Shown: positions 1 through 6,990, counted from the stretch's first letter. The stretch is 9,757 bases of DNA from an uncultured Prevotella sp. (GCA_900548195.1 URJQ01000102.1:1-9757), one strand, 5' to 3'. The notes: generated from the letters alone by a model not told the origin. Made by a program: numbers and translations.

Positions 1-51
1 AGGGCTTACTCGGGACTTGCACCCGTTAGACAATGCTCGTGCCGAGCATAC
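1..51 (-). mobile_element. Group II intron, probably class C: 5' end of domain I, cut by the window edge
   Basis: Read on the minus strand from 51 down to 1, the sequence begins GTATGCTCGGCACGAGCA and continues with TGTCTAACGGGTGCAAGT followed by CCCGA. From memory this follows the 5' end of the Oceanobacillus iheyensis class C intron: GUGUGC, CGGCAUG, then GUCUA, GGGUG and AGUCCCGA. Two expected helices are visible: a 7-bp stem (33-39 with 43-49, loop 40-42) and a 4-bp cggg/cccg stem (11-14 with 22-25). The first five bases are GTATG rather than the consensus GUGYG. Its position directly behind an intrinsic terminator is the known target of class C introns. The rest of the ribozyme and any reverse transcriptase-maturase gene would lie beyond base 1, so completeness and activity cannot be judged. 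Confidence 0.8.
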
Positions 52-100
52 AAAAGAAACTCTGTATCAAGCTACGGGAATGAGCTTGATACAGAGCTTC
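52..100 (-). terminator. Intrinsic terminator of the glycine cleavage operon
   Basis: A perfect 14-bp inverted repeat (60-73 with 83-96) encloses a 9-base loop (74-82). After one mismatch, three more pairs can form outside it (56-58 with 98-100). On the minus strand the stem is followed directly by TTTCTTTT (59-52). It begins about 28 bases after the lpdA stop codon, so it should end the lplA-gcv-lpdA transcript. The U-tract is also the last sequence before the group II intron start, and would act as the intron's upstream exon (IBS) side. Confidence 0.88.
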
Positions 101-127
101 TGTCATTATGTATCTTCCGATGATGGA

Positions 128-1432
128 TTAGTGTCCACCTACACAAGCATCCTGGAGAATCTCGGAGAGAGTAGGATGGATATGCACGGAGTCAGCGATG
201 TCGGCAACAGTGGCGTTGCAGTTCATGTAGGCAGTAACCTCCTGAACGATGTCGGCAGAGTGGGCACCATAAGATGTGCAACCGAGAATCTTGCCGTCAG
301 CACCAGCAACGAGTTTCACCATTCCTTCTGGTTCGTCGATAGCCAATGCCTTGCCGTTAGCACGGTAATAACCCTTGAGGGCACGGCACTCTATGCCCTG
401 CTGCTTGCACTGATCTTCTGTCAGTCCGACAGCGGCAGCTTCTGGATATGTGAAGATGGCAGAAGGCATGATGTCGAAACGAATCTTGTCTGCCTTGCCC
501 ACTATAGCATTGACTGCGCGGAAGCCCATGAATGTAGCGGCATGAGCGAGCATCTGTCTGCCTGTGACGTCACCAATAGCATAGATATGAGGCACAGAGG
601 TCAGCATATTGTCATTGACGGTGATTCCCTTTGGAGAATACTCCACGCCAGCGGCTTCGAGGTTGAGACCTTCGATATTCGGTTTTCTGCCTGTAGCAAT
701 GAGCACTGGGCATCCAGGGCATTCGAGACGAGTCTCTTTGCCATTCTTATTGCTTACAAACACCACCTCATTATCATTGATAGCCTTCACGGCAGAGTCC
801 ATATAGAATGTGACGCCCTGAAGCTTCTCTATCTGCTTGCGCACTCTCTTGGCGATGTCCTTGTCGATGACTGGCAGACACTCCTTGAGATATTCTATGA
901 CAGAAATCTTTGCTCCGAAGCGTGAGAGGATGGATGCGAACTCCATACCTATCACTCCTGCACCGATGATTACTATCTCGGCTGGCAGTGTCTGGAAATT
1001 GAGAGCCTCTGTAGAGGTGATAACTCGTGGATTGTCAATACCCTCGACTGGTGGCATCTTACTGCTGGAACCTGTGGCGATGATGATGTCGTCAGCCTCA
1101 TAGTCGGTGCCATCCACGGTGACGGTGCGAGCATCCTTGAAGGTAGCTTCGCCCCTCACGAGGGTGATACCAGGAGCAGAGAGCAACTGCTCAATGCCCT
1201 GACGCAACTGATCCATCACATTACGCTTGCGCTCAGCAGCAGCAGGGAAATCGGAAGCATTGGCTTCTGCATCGTGAGCGAGACACTTGGTAGGGATACA
1301 GCCCGAATTGAGACAAGTACCGCCAGCCTCAGCCTTCTCTATGATGACCACCTGCTTACCCTGCTGGAGAGCGTAGCTGGCAGTACGATAACCGCCAGGT
1401 CCGCTTCCTATGATGATAATATCTGTCTTCAT
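128..1432 (-). CDS. lpdA: Dihydrolipoyl dehydrogenase (L-protein / E3)
   Basis: This flavoprotein oxidises the dihydrolipoyl arm of GcvH with NAD+ and closes the glycine cleavage cycle; E3 enzymes can also serve 2-oxoacid dehydrogenases. Visible parts in order: FAD-binding GSGPGG (residues 9-14); the redox disulfide in GGTCLNSGCIPTKC (Cys40 and Cys45); a second dinucleotide motif GAGVIG (156-161) for NAD; the second FAD motif IYAIGDVTG; and the C-terminal dimerisation domain with the catalytic pair His419 and Glu424 in HIHPTLSE. At 434 residues it is slightly shorter than the common 450-475 but has every key residue. It is the last gene of the operon, 12 bases after gcvPB, which points to a dedicated L-protein. 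The start is the only sensible one, as the FAD motif begins at residue 9. Confidence 0.95.
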   Translation of the reverse strand: MKTDIIIIGSGPGGYRTASYALQQGKQVVIIEKAEAGGTCLNSGCIPTKCLAHDAEANASDFPAAAERKRNVMDQLRQGIEQLLSAPGITLVRGEATFKDARTVTVDGTDYEADDIIIATGSSSKMPPVEGIDNPRVITSTEALNFQTLPAEIVIIGAGVIGMEFASILSRFGAKISVIEYLKECLPVIDKDIAKRVRKQIEKLQGVTFYMDSAVKAINDNEVVFVSNKNGKETRLECPGCPVLIATGRKPNIEGLNLEAAGVEYSPKGITVNDNMLTSVPHIYAIGDVTGRQMLAHAATFMGFRAVNAIVGKADKIRFDIMPSAIFTYPEAAAVGLTEDQCKQQGIECRALKGYYRANGKALAIDEPEGMVKLVAGADGKILGCTSYGAHSADIVQEVTAYMNCNATVADIADSVHIHPTLSEILQDACVGGH

Positions 1433-1444
1433 AATGATAATGCT

Positions 1445-2839
1445 TTACTGCTGTATGAGTTGCTTGTAAGTAAGGACAGGATTTGTAGCTGCTGCAACGT
1501 CATCCACACGTGTGATAGGAGCATTGTTAGGAGCAGACTTGACGAGCTCTGGAGTCTCGGCAGCTTCCTTAGCAATCACTCTAAGCACATTGATGAATGC
1601 GTCGATAGTCTCCTTGCTCTCATTCTCTGTAGGCTCTATCATCATTGCCTCATGGAAGAGCAATGGGAAGTAGATAGTAGGAGCATGATAGCCATAATCG
1701 AGCAGACGCTTAGCCACGTCCATAGTGGTAACGCCAGTAGATTTATCCTTCAATCCATTGAATACGAACTCATGCTTGCAGAGTCCAGGGATAGGAAGTT
1801 CATAGACATCCTTCAGGCACTCCTTGATATAGTTGGCATTGAGAGTAGCGTAAGGACCCACCATCTTCACGTTCTCATGACCGAGAGTGAGGATATAGGT
1901 GAGGGCGCGAAGCTCTACGCCGAAGTTGCCATGATAAGGATTTACCTGTGGGAAGAACGGTTCGAGACCCTTGCGCACACCAACAGGACCACTACCAGGA
2001 CCGCCACCGCCGTGAGGTGTGGAGAATGTCTTATGGAGATTGATGTGCATCACGTCGAAGCCCATATCGCCAGGACGGCATACGCCGAGCATAGGGTTGA
2101 GGTTAGCACCATCATAATACATCAGACCGCCACAATCATGCACGAGCTTAGCGATTTCCGGAATATTTGCTTCGAAGAGACCCAGTGTGTTAGGGTTTGT
2201 CATCATCATCGCAGCAACGGTGTCGTCGAGCAATCCCTTGAGATCTTCCACATCGACGATGCCATCAGCAGTACTCTTCACCTCGACAATCTCGAGTCCG
2301 CAGACAGCGGCAGAAGCAGGGTTAGTGCCGTGAGCAGAGTCTGGCACGATGACCTTAGTGCGCTGCATCTGTCCGTTAGCCTCATGATAAGCGCGGATAA
2401 TCATCAGTCCGGCAAGCTCACCGTGAGCACCAGCGCATGGCTTGAGGGTGAAGTCATAGAGACCTGTTAGAGCAGAGAGGCACTTGCGCAATGTGTCGTG
2501 AGCAGAGAGTGCGCCCTGTGCAGTCTCGATAGGCTGGAGAGGGTGAAGATTATTGAAGCCCGGCATTGCAGCCACCTCTTCATTTATCTTCGGATTATAC
2601 TTCATGGTGCAGCTGCCGAGAGGATAGAATCCATTATCCACGCCAAAGTTGTTACCACTATGGTTGGTGTAATGTCTTACTACGGTCTCTTCATCGACCT
2701 CAGGCAGTTCAGCCTCCTTGGCACGTCCGAGAGCAGCAGGCACTTCGTAATGAGCAAAACCGTTCTTTGGAAGAGAATATGCACATCTTCCTTCCTTTGA
2801 CAGTTCGAAAATCAGTTTGTCATATATCTTGTTATTCAT
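1445..2839 (-). CDS. gcvPB: Glycine dehydrogenase (decarboxylating) subunit 2, P-protein C-terminal half
   Basis: This is the PLP-carrying half of the P-protein. With GcvPA it decarboxylates glycine and moves the aminomethyl group to the lipoyl arm of GcvH. The PLP lysine is Lys270 in NLHKTFSTPHGGGGPGSGP, followed by the glycine-rich loop. Other family blocks are YDKLIFELSKEGRCAYSLP at the N-terminus, FYPLGSCTMKYNPK (71-84) and DSAHGTNPASAA (167-178). At 464 residues it has close to the usual length of a stand-alone GcvPB. Its ATG lies inside the end of gcvPA, an 8-bp overlap (ATGAATAA), so translation is probably coupled and would give near-equal amounts of both halves, as an alpha2-beta2 enzyme needs. 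Confidence 0.95.
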   Translation of the reverse strand: MNNKIYDKLIFELSKEGRCAYSLPKNGFAHYEVPAALGRAKEAELPEVDEETVVRHYTNHSGNNFGVDNGFYPLGSCTMKYNPKINEEVAAMPGFNNLHPLQPIETAQGALSAHDTLRKCLSALTGLYDFTLKPCAGAHGELAGLMIIRAYHEANGQMQRTKVIVPDSAHGTNPASAAVCGLEIVEVKSTADGIVDVEDLKGLLDDTVAAMMMTNPNTLGLFEANIPEIAKLVHDCGGLMYYDGANLNPMLGVCRPGDMGFDVMHINLHKTFSTPHGGGGPGSGPVGVRKGLEPFFPQVNPYHGNFGVELRALTYILTLGHENVKMVGPYATLNANYIKECLKDVYELPIPGLCKHEFVFNGLKDKSTGVTTMDVAKRLLDYGYHAPTIYFPLLFHEAMMIEPTENESKETIDAFINVLRVIAKEAAETPELVKSAPNNAPITRVDDVAAATNPVLTYKQLIQQ

Positions 2840-4145
2840 GGCAGATGCTTATTAGTTTGTCAATTTCTTCCTTAGTACGTTTTTCAGTAACGGCAATCAT
2901 CAAGGTGTTTTCACCTATCTTGACACCACCGAATATACCATTAGCAATGAGCTTAGCCAGCAGAGCGTCGAGGTCACCAGTGTAAGTGACGCAGAACTCA
3001 TTGAAGAAAGGCTTGTCGAAAGTGAGCTTGAAGCGAGCGTCCTCGCAGAGTTTCTCAGCGAGATAATGAGCAGCATCGCAAGAAATCTGAGCAGCCTCGC
3101 AGAGTCCCTTCTTACCCATAGTAGCCATATAGATAGTAACCCAGAGTGCCATCAGTGACTGGTTACTGCAGATATTGGATGTAGCCTTCTGGCGACGGAT
3201 ATGCTGTTCGCGAGCCTGGAGAGTGAGCACGAATGCGCGCTGTCCCTTGCTGTCGGTGGTCTTGCCGACGATACGTCCTGGCATCTTGCGCATGAGCTTC
3301 TCTTTGACACACATATAGCCGATGTATGGTCCGCCCCAGCACATAGGAATGCCGAGAGACTGTCCTTCACCCACTGCTACGTCAGCGCCCCATTCGCCTG
3401 GAGTCTTGAGCAGAGCGAGGTCAGCTGCTACAGAGTTGATGATAAAGAGTGCCTTACGCTTATGGCAAGTGTCAGCCACACCTGTGAGGTCTTCCACGAT
3501 ACCGTATCTGTTAGGCTGCTGAACGATAACGCCAGCCACAGCGCCTTCGTCGATAAGCTTCTCCATAGCGGAGAAGTCGGTAGAGCCTTCTGTCTCAGGA
3601 ATATGCACCACCTCAAAGCCATTGAAGTGAGCGTAGGTCTCCACTACTTCTGTCACCTTATGATCGACGGTGTCAGAGACGAGCACCTTATGGCACTTCT
3701 TAGTAGCGCTAATAGCCATCATGGCAGCCTCTGCAGTGGCTGTAGAACCGTCATAGAGGGAGGCATTGGAGATGTCCATGCCTGTCAGTTCTGCCATCAT
3801 GCTCTGGTATTCGAAGATATAATGAAGGGTACCCTGCGAAATCTCAGCCTGATAAGGAGTGTAGCTGGTAAGGAATTCGCTACGACTGGTAATCTGAGGA
3901 ATCAGCGAAGGTGTGTAATGGTCATAGACTCCAGCACCTGCGAAACATACGAGCTGCTGGTTTTGGTTGGCGAGCTTGGTGAAGAACTCGCGAATCTCCA
4001 ACTCGCTCATCTCAGAAGGAATGTCGTATTCGCCTCTGAAGCGTATGCTTTCAGGAATGTCAGCATACAGGTCGTCGAGCTGTTTTACTCCGCATTTATC
4101 GAGCATCTCCTTGATGTCGCCTGCGGTTTGAGGGAAGAATTTCAT
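2832..4145 (-). CDS. gcvPA: Glycine dehydrogenase (decarboxylating) subunit 1, P-protein N-terminal half
   Basis: This is the non-PLP half of the split P-protein, a fold-type I aminotransferase-like partner of GcvPB. It begins MKFFPQTAGDIKEMLDKCG, close to the usual N-terminus of the family. Further family-like segments are FAGAGVYDHYTPSLIPQITS, EISQGTLHYIFEYQSMMAEL and ISNASLYDGSTATAEAAM in the first half, and GEGQSLGIPMCWGGPYIGY in the middle. The length of 437 residues is typical of separate GcvPA proteins, so this is a natural split and not a broken fused gcvP. It lies 112 bases after gcvH, across a spacer with inverted repeats, and overlaps gcvPB by 8 bp. Confidence 0.95.
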   Translation of the reverse strand: MKFFPQTAGDIKEMLDKCGVKQLDDLYADIPESIRFRGEYDIPSEMSELEIREFFTKLANQNQQLVCFAGAGVYDHYTPSLIPQITSRSEFLTSYTPYQAEISQGTLHYIFEYQSMMAELTGMDISNASLYDGSTATAEAAMMAISATKKCHKVLVSDTVDHKVTEVVETYAHFNGFEVVHIPETEGSTDFSAMEKLIDEGAVAGVIVQQPNRYGIVEDLTGVADTCHKRKALFIINSVAADLALLKTPGEWGADVAVGEGQSLGIPMCWGGPYIGYMCVKEKLMRKMPGRIVGKTTDSKGQRAFVLTLQAREQHIRRQKATSNICSNQSLMALWVTIYMATMGKKGLCEAAQISCDAAHYLAEKLCEDARFKLTFDKPFFNEFCVTYTGDLDALLAKLIANGIFGGVKIGENTLMIAVTEKRTKEEIDKLISICHE

Positions 4146-4177
4146 AGGCTATTAAGGATAAGAAGTCCAAATTTCCG

Positions 4178-4233
4178 AACCCCTTATCAAATAAAAGAAA
4201 AGAAACGAAATTCTCTGAATTTGACAAGGGGTT
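4178..4233 (-). other. Inverted repeats in the gcvH-gcvPA spacer (possible RNA element)
   Basis: Two 14-base arms (4178-4191 and 4220-4233, core AACCCCTT/AAGGGGTT) pair around a 28-base loop. The single non-Watson-Crick position (4186 with 4225) becomes a G-U wobble in the minus-strand transcript. A smaller perfect hairpin (AAATTC, 4208-4213, with GAATTT, 4217-4222, loop 4214-4216) shares bases 4220-4222 with the large stem, so the two structures partly exclude each other. Downstream of the small hairpin the transcript has a U-rich run (about 4207-4190). This could be a weak attenuator or a stability element. There is no clean U-tract after the large stem, so it is not a standard terminator. 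Confidence 0.5.
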
Positions 4234-4257
4234 AGAAGTGAATGTAAGGTTTAGTTG

Positions 4258-4635
4258 TTATTTGCAAATCTCTTCGTACTGGCTTGCATTCATCAGACCA
4301 TCGAGCTCTACCATGTCAGAGAGCTTTACCTTAATGATCCAATTCTCGAAAGCATCCTTATTGATGAGAGCTGGGTCGTCCTCAAGAGCCTCATTGACTT
4401 CTACTACAACGCCACTTACTGGAGATACAAGGTCGCTGGCAGCCTTTACGCTCTCTACAGCACCGAAATCATCACCTGCGGTCACTTCGTCGTCCACTTC
4501 AGGAAGGTCAACGTAAACCACGTTGCCGAGCTGATGCTGAGCATAGTCAGTGATACCTACATAGCCGTATTCGCCTTCTACCTTTACATATTCATGTGAC
4601 TCGGTGTAATAGAGTCCTTCAATTACTTTTGCCAT
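4258..4635 (-). CDS. gcvH: Glycine cleavage system H-protein (lipoyl carrier)
   Basis: This small carrier protein shuttles the aminomethyl group from the P-protein to the T-protein and delivers electrons to LpdA. The lipoylated residue is Lys64 in GAVESVKAAS, followed by the typical SPVSGVVVEVNEAL turn. The N-terminus YYTESHEYVKVEG and the block VGITDYAQHQLGNVVYVDLPEVDDEV are standard for the family. Its 125 residues are normal. It needs lipoylation, which the first gene of the same operon (lplA) can supply. It sits apart from both neighbours, with spacers of 125 and 112 bases that each contain an inverted repeat, in an operon whose other genes overlap or nearly touch. Confidence 0.97.
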   Translation of the reverse strand: MAKVIEGLYYTESHEYVKVEGEYGYVGITDYAQHQLGNVVYVDLPEVDDEVTAGDDFGAVESVKAASDLVSPVSGVVVEVNEALEDDPALINKDAFENWIIKVKLSDMVELDGLMNASQYEEICK

Positions 4636-4688
4636 AATGTTTAGAAAATAATTTATTAGATTGGTTATTGGGTTTTATTTATTTTTTC

Positions 4689-4727
4689 TGACAGTCATCC
4701 GTATGCTTTTACTTTAGTGGACTGTCA
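4689..4727 (-). other. Inverted repeat in the gcvT-gcvH spacer
   Basis: A perfect 8-bp inverted repeat, TGACAGTC (4689-4696) and GACTGTCA (4720-4727), encloses a 23-base loop. It lies about 34 bases after the gcvT stop codon. On the minus strand it is followed by an A-rich stretch and not by a U-tract, so it does not look like a terminator. It could protect or define an end of a processed gcvH transcript, or it could be chance. Confidence 0.3.
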
Positions 4728-4760
4728 TAAGATTTCTCTTTTTCTTTGCAGAACAGGATA

Positions 4761-5855
4761 TTACTGCTTGTAGTGCTTGTCATAGAACTTCTTCTTGACT
4801 ACTACGCCATCGAATGTCTTCTTACGAATCTGCACCTTGAGCTCTGTGCCGAGCTTGCCGTAAGCAGCGTCCACCAATGCCATTGCCACGCTCTTATCGA
4901 CAGAGATACAGTGGTAACCAGTGGTAATCTCACCTATCTTCTCGCCTTCAGCATTGAGCACAGCGTATCCATGACGAGGCACAGCCTTATCCTTTAGTTC
5001 GATACCAACGACCTTCTTAGCCACGCCGTTAGCCTTCTGCTCCACGAGAGCGTCCTTACCGATAAACTCTTCCTTATCGAGCTTGCAGAAGAATCCCAAG
5101 CCAGACATTACAGGAGAAATCTCAGCAGAGAGTTCGTCGCCATAGAGAGGCAAACCAACCTCGAAGCGCAGAGTGTCACGGCAACCGAGTCCGCAAGGCT
5201 TGCAGCGTCCGCTCTCCATGAGCTTATCCCACTGCTTAACGATGAAGTCGTGAGAAGCATAGAGTTCGAAGCCATCCTCACCAGTGTAACCAGTGCGGCT
5301 GAGGATAATGGTCTCACCGTCGATGTCGATGGTCTTAGTGGTGTAGAATGTAAGTTCTGAGCAAGGCAATCCGAGCACTTCCTCCACTACGGTCTCAGCC
5401 TCAGGACCCTGAACGGCAATCTGTCCATAGTAATCAGACTTATTGTCAACGACAACGTCGAATCCTTCAGCACACTCTCTAATCCACGCTACGTCCTTGT
5501 CGATATTTGCAGCATTGATAACGAGGAAGAAATTATTCTCACCCATCTTATAGACGAGCAGATCATCCACGGTGCCACCGTCAGGATAGAGCATCATTCC
5601 ATAGAAAATCTTGAAGAGTGGTGCATCCTTGATGTCATTAGTAAAGATATGGTTGACGAATTTCTCAGCCTCATTGCCTGTTACTACGACTTCACCCATG
5701 TGGCTGACGTCAAATACTCCGCAATGGTTTCTTACTGCTTCGTGTTCCTCAACGATAGATGAATACTGGATAGGCATATCAAAGCCGCCAAAAGGAGAAA
5801 TCAAGGCTCCGAGTGCCACGTGTCTGTCATAAAGACATGTTCTCTTGTTTTCCAT
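4761..5855 (-). CDS. gcvT: Aminomethyltransferase (T-protein)
   Basis: The T-protein transfers the one-carbon unit from the aminomethyl-lipoyl arm of GcvH to tetrahydrofolate, releasing ammonia and 5,10-methylene-THF. Family features: RHVALGALISPFGGFDMPIQY at the start; FDVSHMGE (48-55); YGMMLYPDGGTVDDLLVY (85-102), with the conserved acidic pair Asp97-Asp98 at the folate/aminomethyl site; SRTGYTGEDGFELY (186-199); and CGLGCRDTLRFE (221-232). The C-terminal domain includes GEITTGYHCISVDKSVAMALV. The length of 364 residues is normal. The ATG at 5855 lies 29 bp inside the end of lplA. The overlap seems real, because homology starts within the first ten residues, and it suggests translational coupling. 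Confidence 0.96.
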   Translation of the reverse strand: MENKRTCLYDRHVALGALISPFGGFDMPIQYSSIVEEHEAVRNHCGVFDVSHMGEVVVTGNEAEKFVNHIFTNDIKDAPLFKIFYGMMLYPDGGTVDDLLVYKMGENNFFLVINAANIDKDVAWIRECAEGFDVVVDNKSDYYGQIAVQGPEAETVVEEVLGLPCSELTFYTTKTIDIDGETIILSRTGYTGEDGFELYASHDFIVKQWDKLMESGRCKPCGLGCRDTLRFEVGLPLYGDELSAEISPVMSGLGFFCKLDKEEFIGKDALVEQKANGVAKKVVGIELKDKAVPRHGYAVLNAEGEKIGEITTGYHCISVDKSVAMALVDAAYGKLGTELKVQIRKKTFDGVVVKKKFYDKHYKQ

Positions 5856-6822
5856 AGAACAAATCGATTAATTGGTTTTTATTCAGGTTTCTTATTGTAA
5901 ATTCTGTGTGTTCTGGTAAAGCCTGGCTGATGTGCTCCAAGTCATAAGGCTGTCCGATAAGCGGAGAGATAATATCCGCATTGAGGTCGCCCACGAGGAA
6001 GTAATCGCCGAGAAGGTTCACAGCTTTTATAATGCCTCCGCTGACATCGAGTCGGGCTTCCAATTCTCCTACGCCTTCGATTCGCATCTTGTTTATCTTA
6101 GTGTAGCGAGGATTGCTGCCAAGGATAAACTCATCGGTGAGATATTCCTTTTCTATTTCCTCAATTTCTCTGACATCAGATGCTGAGAGCATTATTTCGG
6201 AATTGCAGATGTTGTCGATAGTATATTGCTTGAATTCTTCGAGACTCAGGTCAATATAATCCTTGAGCAGAGCTATGCGCTGTCTGACGCTTTTCACGCC
6301 CTTGGAGATGAGTTTCTCATCCGAAGGAGTCAGCGTGGCTACCATATTCTTCATATTAGTGTCATAGAGCATGGTGCCGTGCACGATGGAATGATGCGGA
6401 ATGTGATAGAACGCATTGCCAGAGACCTTTCTGCCCTCTATCATGATGTCATTGCGCCCCGTCGCCTCTGCCGGCACATTAAGTCCGCGGAGCATTTCTG
6501 TCACCATATTTATATAGCGGTCGAAGGTGAGCGATACATTCTCAATGCGAGTGATATAAGAAAACATAATATTGCTCATATCGGCATAAACGCATCCTCC
6601 CCCACTTTTGCGTCGGTAGGTCTTGATGTTGTTTTCCCGACAGTAAGCTATGTTTACCTCATTCTCAATGAGCTGATTGCGACCAAATATCACGCTTGGC
6701 TCCACCTGCCACATAAAGAAGCAGTCTTCATCCTGATTGATATTCCTTGCCACAAACTCTTCCATTGCAAGATAAAAGCTGAGTCGTCTTGTATCAGATT
6801 TAGGTAACGAGATATGAATCAT
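5827..6822 (-). CDS. lplA: Lipoate-protein ligase A
   Basis: This ATP-dependent ligase activates lipoate as lipoyl-AMP and attaches it to a lysine of acceptor proteins, here presumably Lys64 of GcvH. The lipoate-binding motif RRKSGGG is at residues 70-76 and leads into CVYADMSN, the equivalent of the usual xVxHDxGN with Ala-Asp in place of His-Asp. The catalytic lysine is Lys132 in GRKVSGNAFY. The block HGTMLYDTNM is at 148-157. A C-terminal accessory domain (roughly 240-331) makes it a full-length, E. coli LplA-like enzyme. It is the promoter-proximal gene of the operon. It implies use of scavenged lipoate; no lipA or lipB is in the window. An octanoyltransferase of the LipM type has related motifs and cannot be fully excluded. 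Confidence 0.92.
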   Translation of the reverse strand: MIHISLPKSDTRRLSFYLAMEEFVARNINQDEDCFFMWQVEPSVIFGRNQLIENEVNIAYCRENNIKTYRRKSGGGCVYADMSNIMFSYITRIENVSLTFDRYINMVTEMLRGLNVPAEATGRNDIMIEGRKVSGNAFYHIPHHSIVHGTMLYDTNMKNMVATLTPSDEKLISKGVKSVRQRIALLKDYIDLSLEEFKQYTIDNICNSEIMLSASDVREIEEIEKEYLTDEFILGSNPRYTKINKMRIEGVGELEARLDVSGGIIKAVNLLGDYFLVGDLNADIISPLIGQPYDLEHISQALPEHTEFTIRNLNKNQLIDLFYGKQENMSL

Positions 6823-6859
6823 GTCATCAGATATTGTTTGTTCAGGTTGGTATGTGTTG

Positions 6860-6890
6860 CAAAAATAGAGAATAATTTTGTTACCGCAAA
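6860..6890 (-). promoter_or_regulatory. Promoter of the lplA-gcv-lpdA operon (Bacteroidota type)
   Basis: On the minus strand a TTTG -33 box (6890-6887) is followed after exactly 19 bases by TATTTTTG (6867-6860), a full match to the Bacteroidota -7 consensus TAnnTTTG. Transcription should start near 6853-6856, giving a leader of about 30 bases before the lplA ATG at 6822. That is too short for a glycine riboswitch. I found no other complete -33/-7 pair in the two longer spacers within the operon. Confidence 0.7.
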
Positions 6891-6898
6891 ATTATTCT
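6869..6898. promoter_or_regulatory. 12-bp inverted repeat inside the operon promoter, possible operator
   Basis: AGAATAATTTTG (6869-6880) and CAAAATTATTCT (6887-6898) form a perfect 12-bp dyad with the 6-base centre TTACCG. It fills the spacer between the -33 and -7 boxes and covers the -33 box. That is a good position for a repressor site. The 9-mer AGAATAATT occurs in both arms and again at 6972-6980 beside the dnaX -7 box. No regulator gene is visible nearby, so the binding protein is unknown. Confidence 0.45.
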
Positions 6899-6970
6899 TA
6901 ATTTATTTTCAAATTGATGCGCTTTTTTAATAAAATTGGGCAATAATGATGGCAATAAGTAGGTATTTTC

Positions 6971-6990
6971 AAGAATAATTCTTACCTTTG
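6971..6990 (+). promoter_or_regulatory. Likely dnaX promoter -7 box with adjoining palindrome
   Basis: TACCTTTG (6983-6990) fully matches the TAnnTTTG -7 consensus. At the expected 19-base distance the -33 box is poor (TAGG at 6960-6963). The 13-bp palindrome AAGAAT-A-ATTCTT (6971-6983) touches the -7 box. The expected start near 6994-6997 gives a leader of about 45 bases. This leader contains a 6-bp hairpin, TTTCAG/CTGAAA (7000-7005 with 7013-7018). Confidence 0.55.

Noticed and set aside
1..51. tRNA gene fragment, suggested by the cggg-7-base loop-cccg stem resembling a T-arm
   Set aside because: The loop TGCAAGT does not fit the T-loop consensus TTCRANY, there is no acceptor stem or anticodon arm, and the whole segment fits the group II intron 5' end much better.
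2832..4145. gcvPA/gcvPB as a frameshifted fused gcvP
   Set aside because: Both halves have complete family N- and C-termini, normal lengths and a proper start with an 8-bp overlap, so it is a natural split.
1274..4235. Long open frames on the plus strand opposite gcvPB and gcvPA (398 and 344 codons), and a 302-codon one opposite lpdA from 17 to 925
   Set aside because: They mirror strongly conserved minus-strand genes, show no recognisable domain, and are rich in Ser, His, Leu and Cys, as expected for antisense shadows.
4636..4760. Internal promoter in front of gcvH
   Set aside because: No TAnnTTTG box is present on the minus strand in this spacer.
6823..6860. Glycine riboswitch upstream of the gcv operon
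   Set aside because: The predicted leader is only about 30 bases, and no aptamer-like conserved blocks are seen there or in the gcvT-gcvH spacer.
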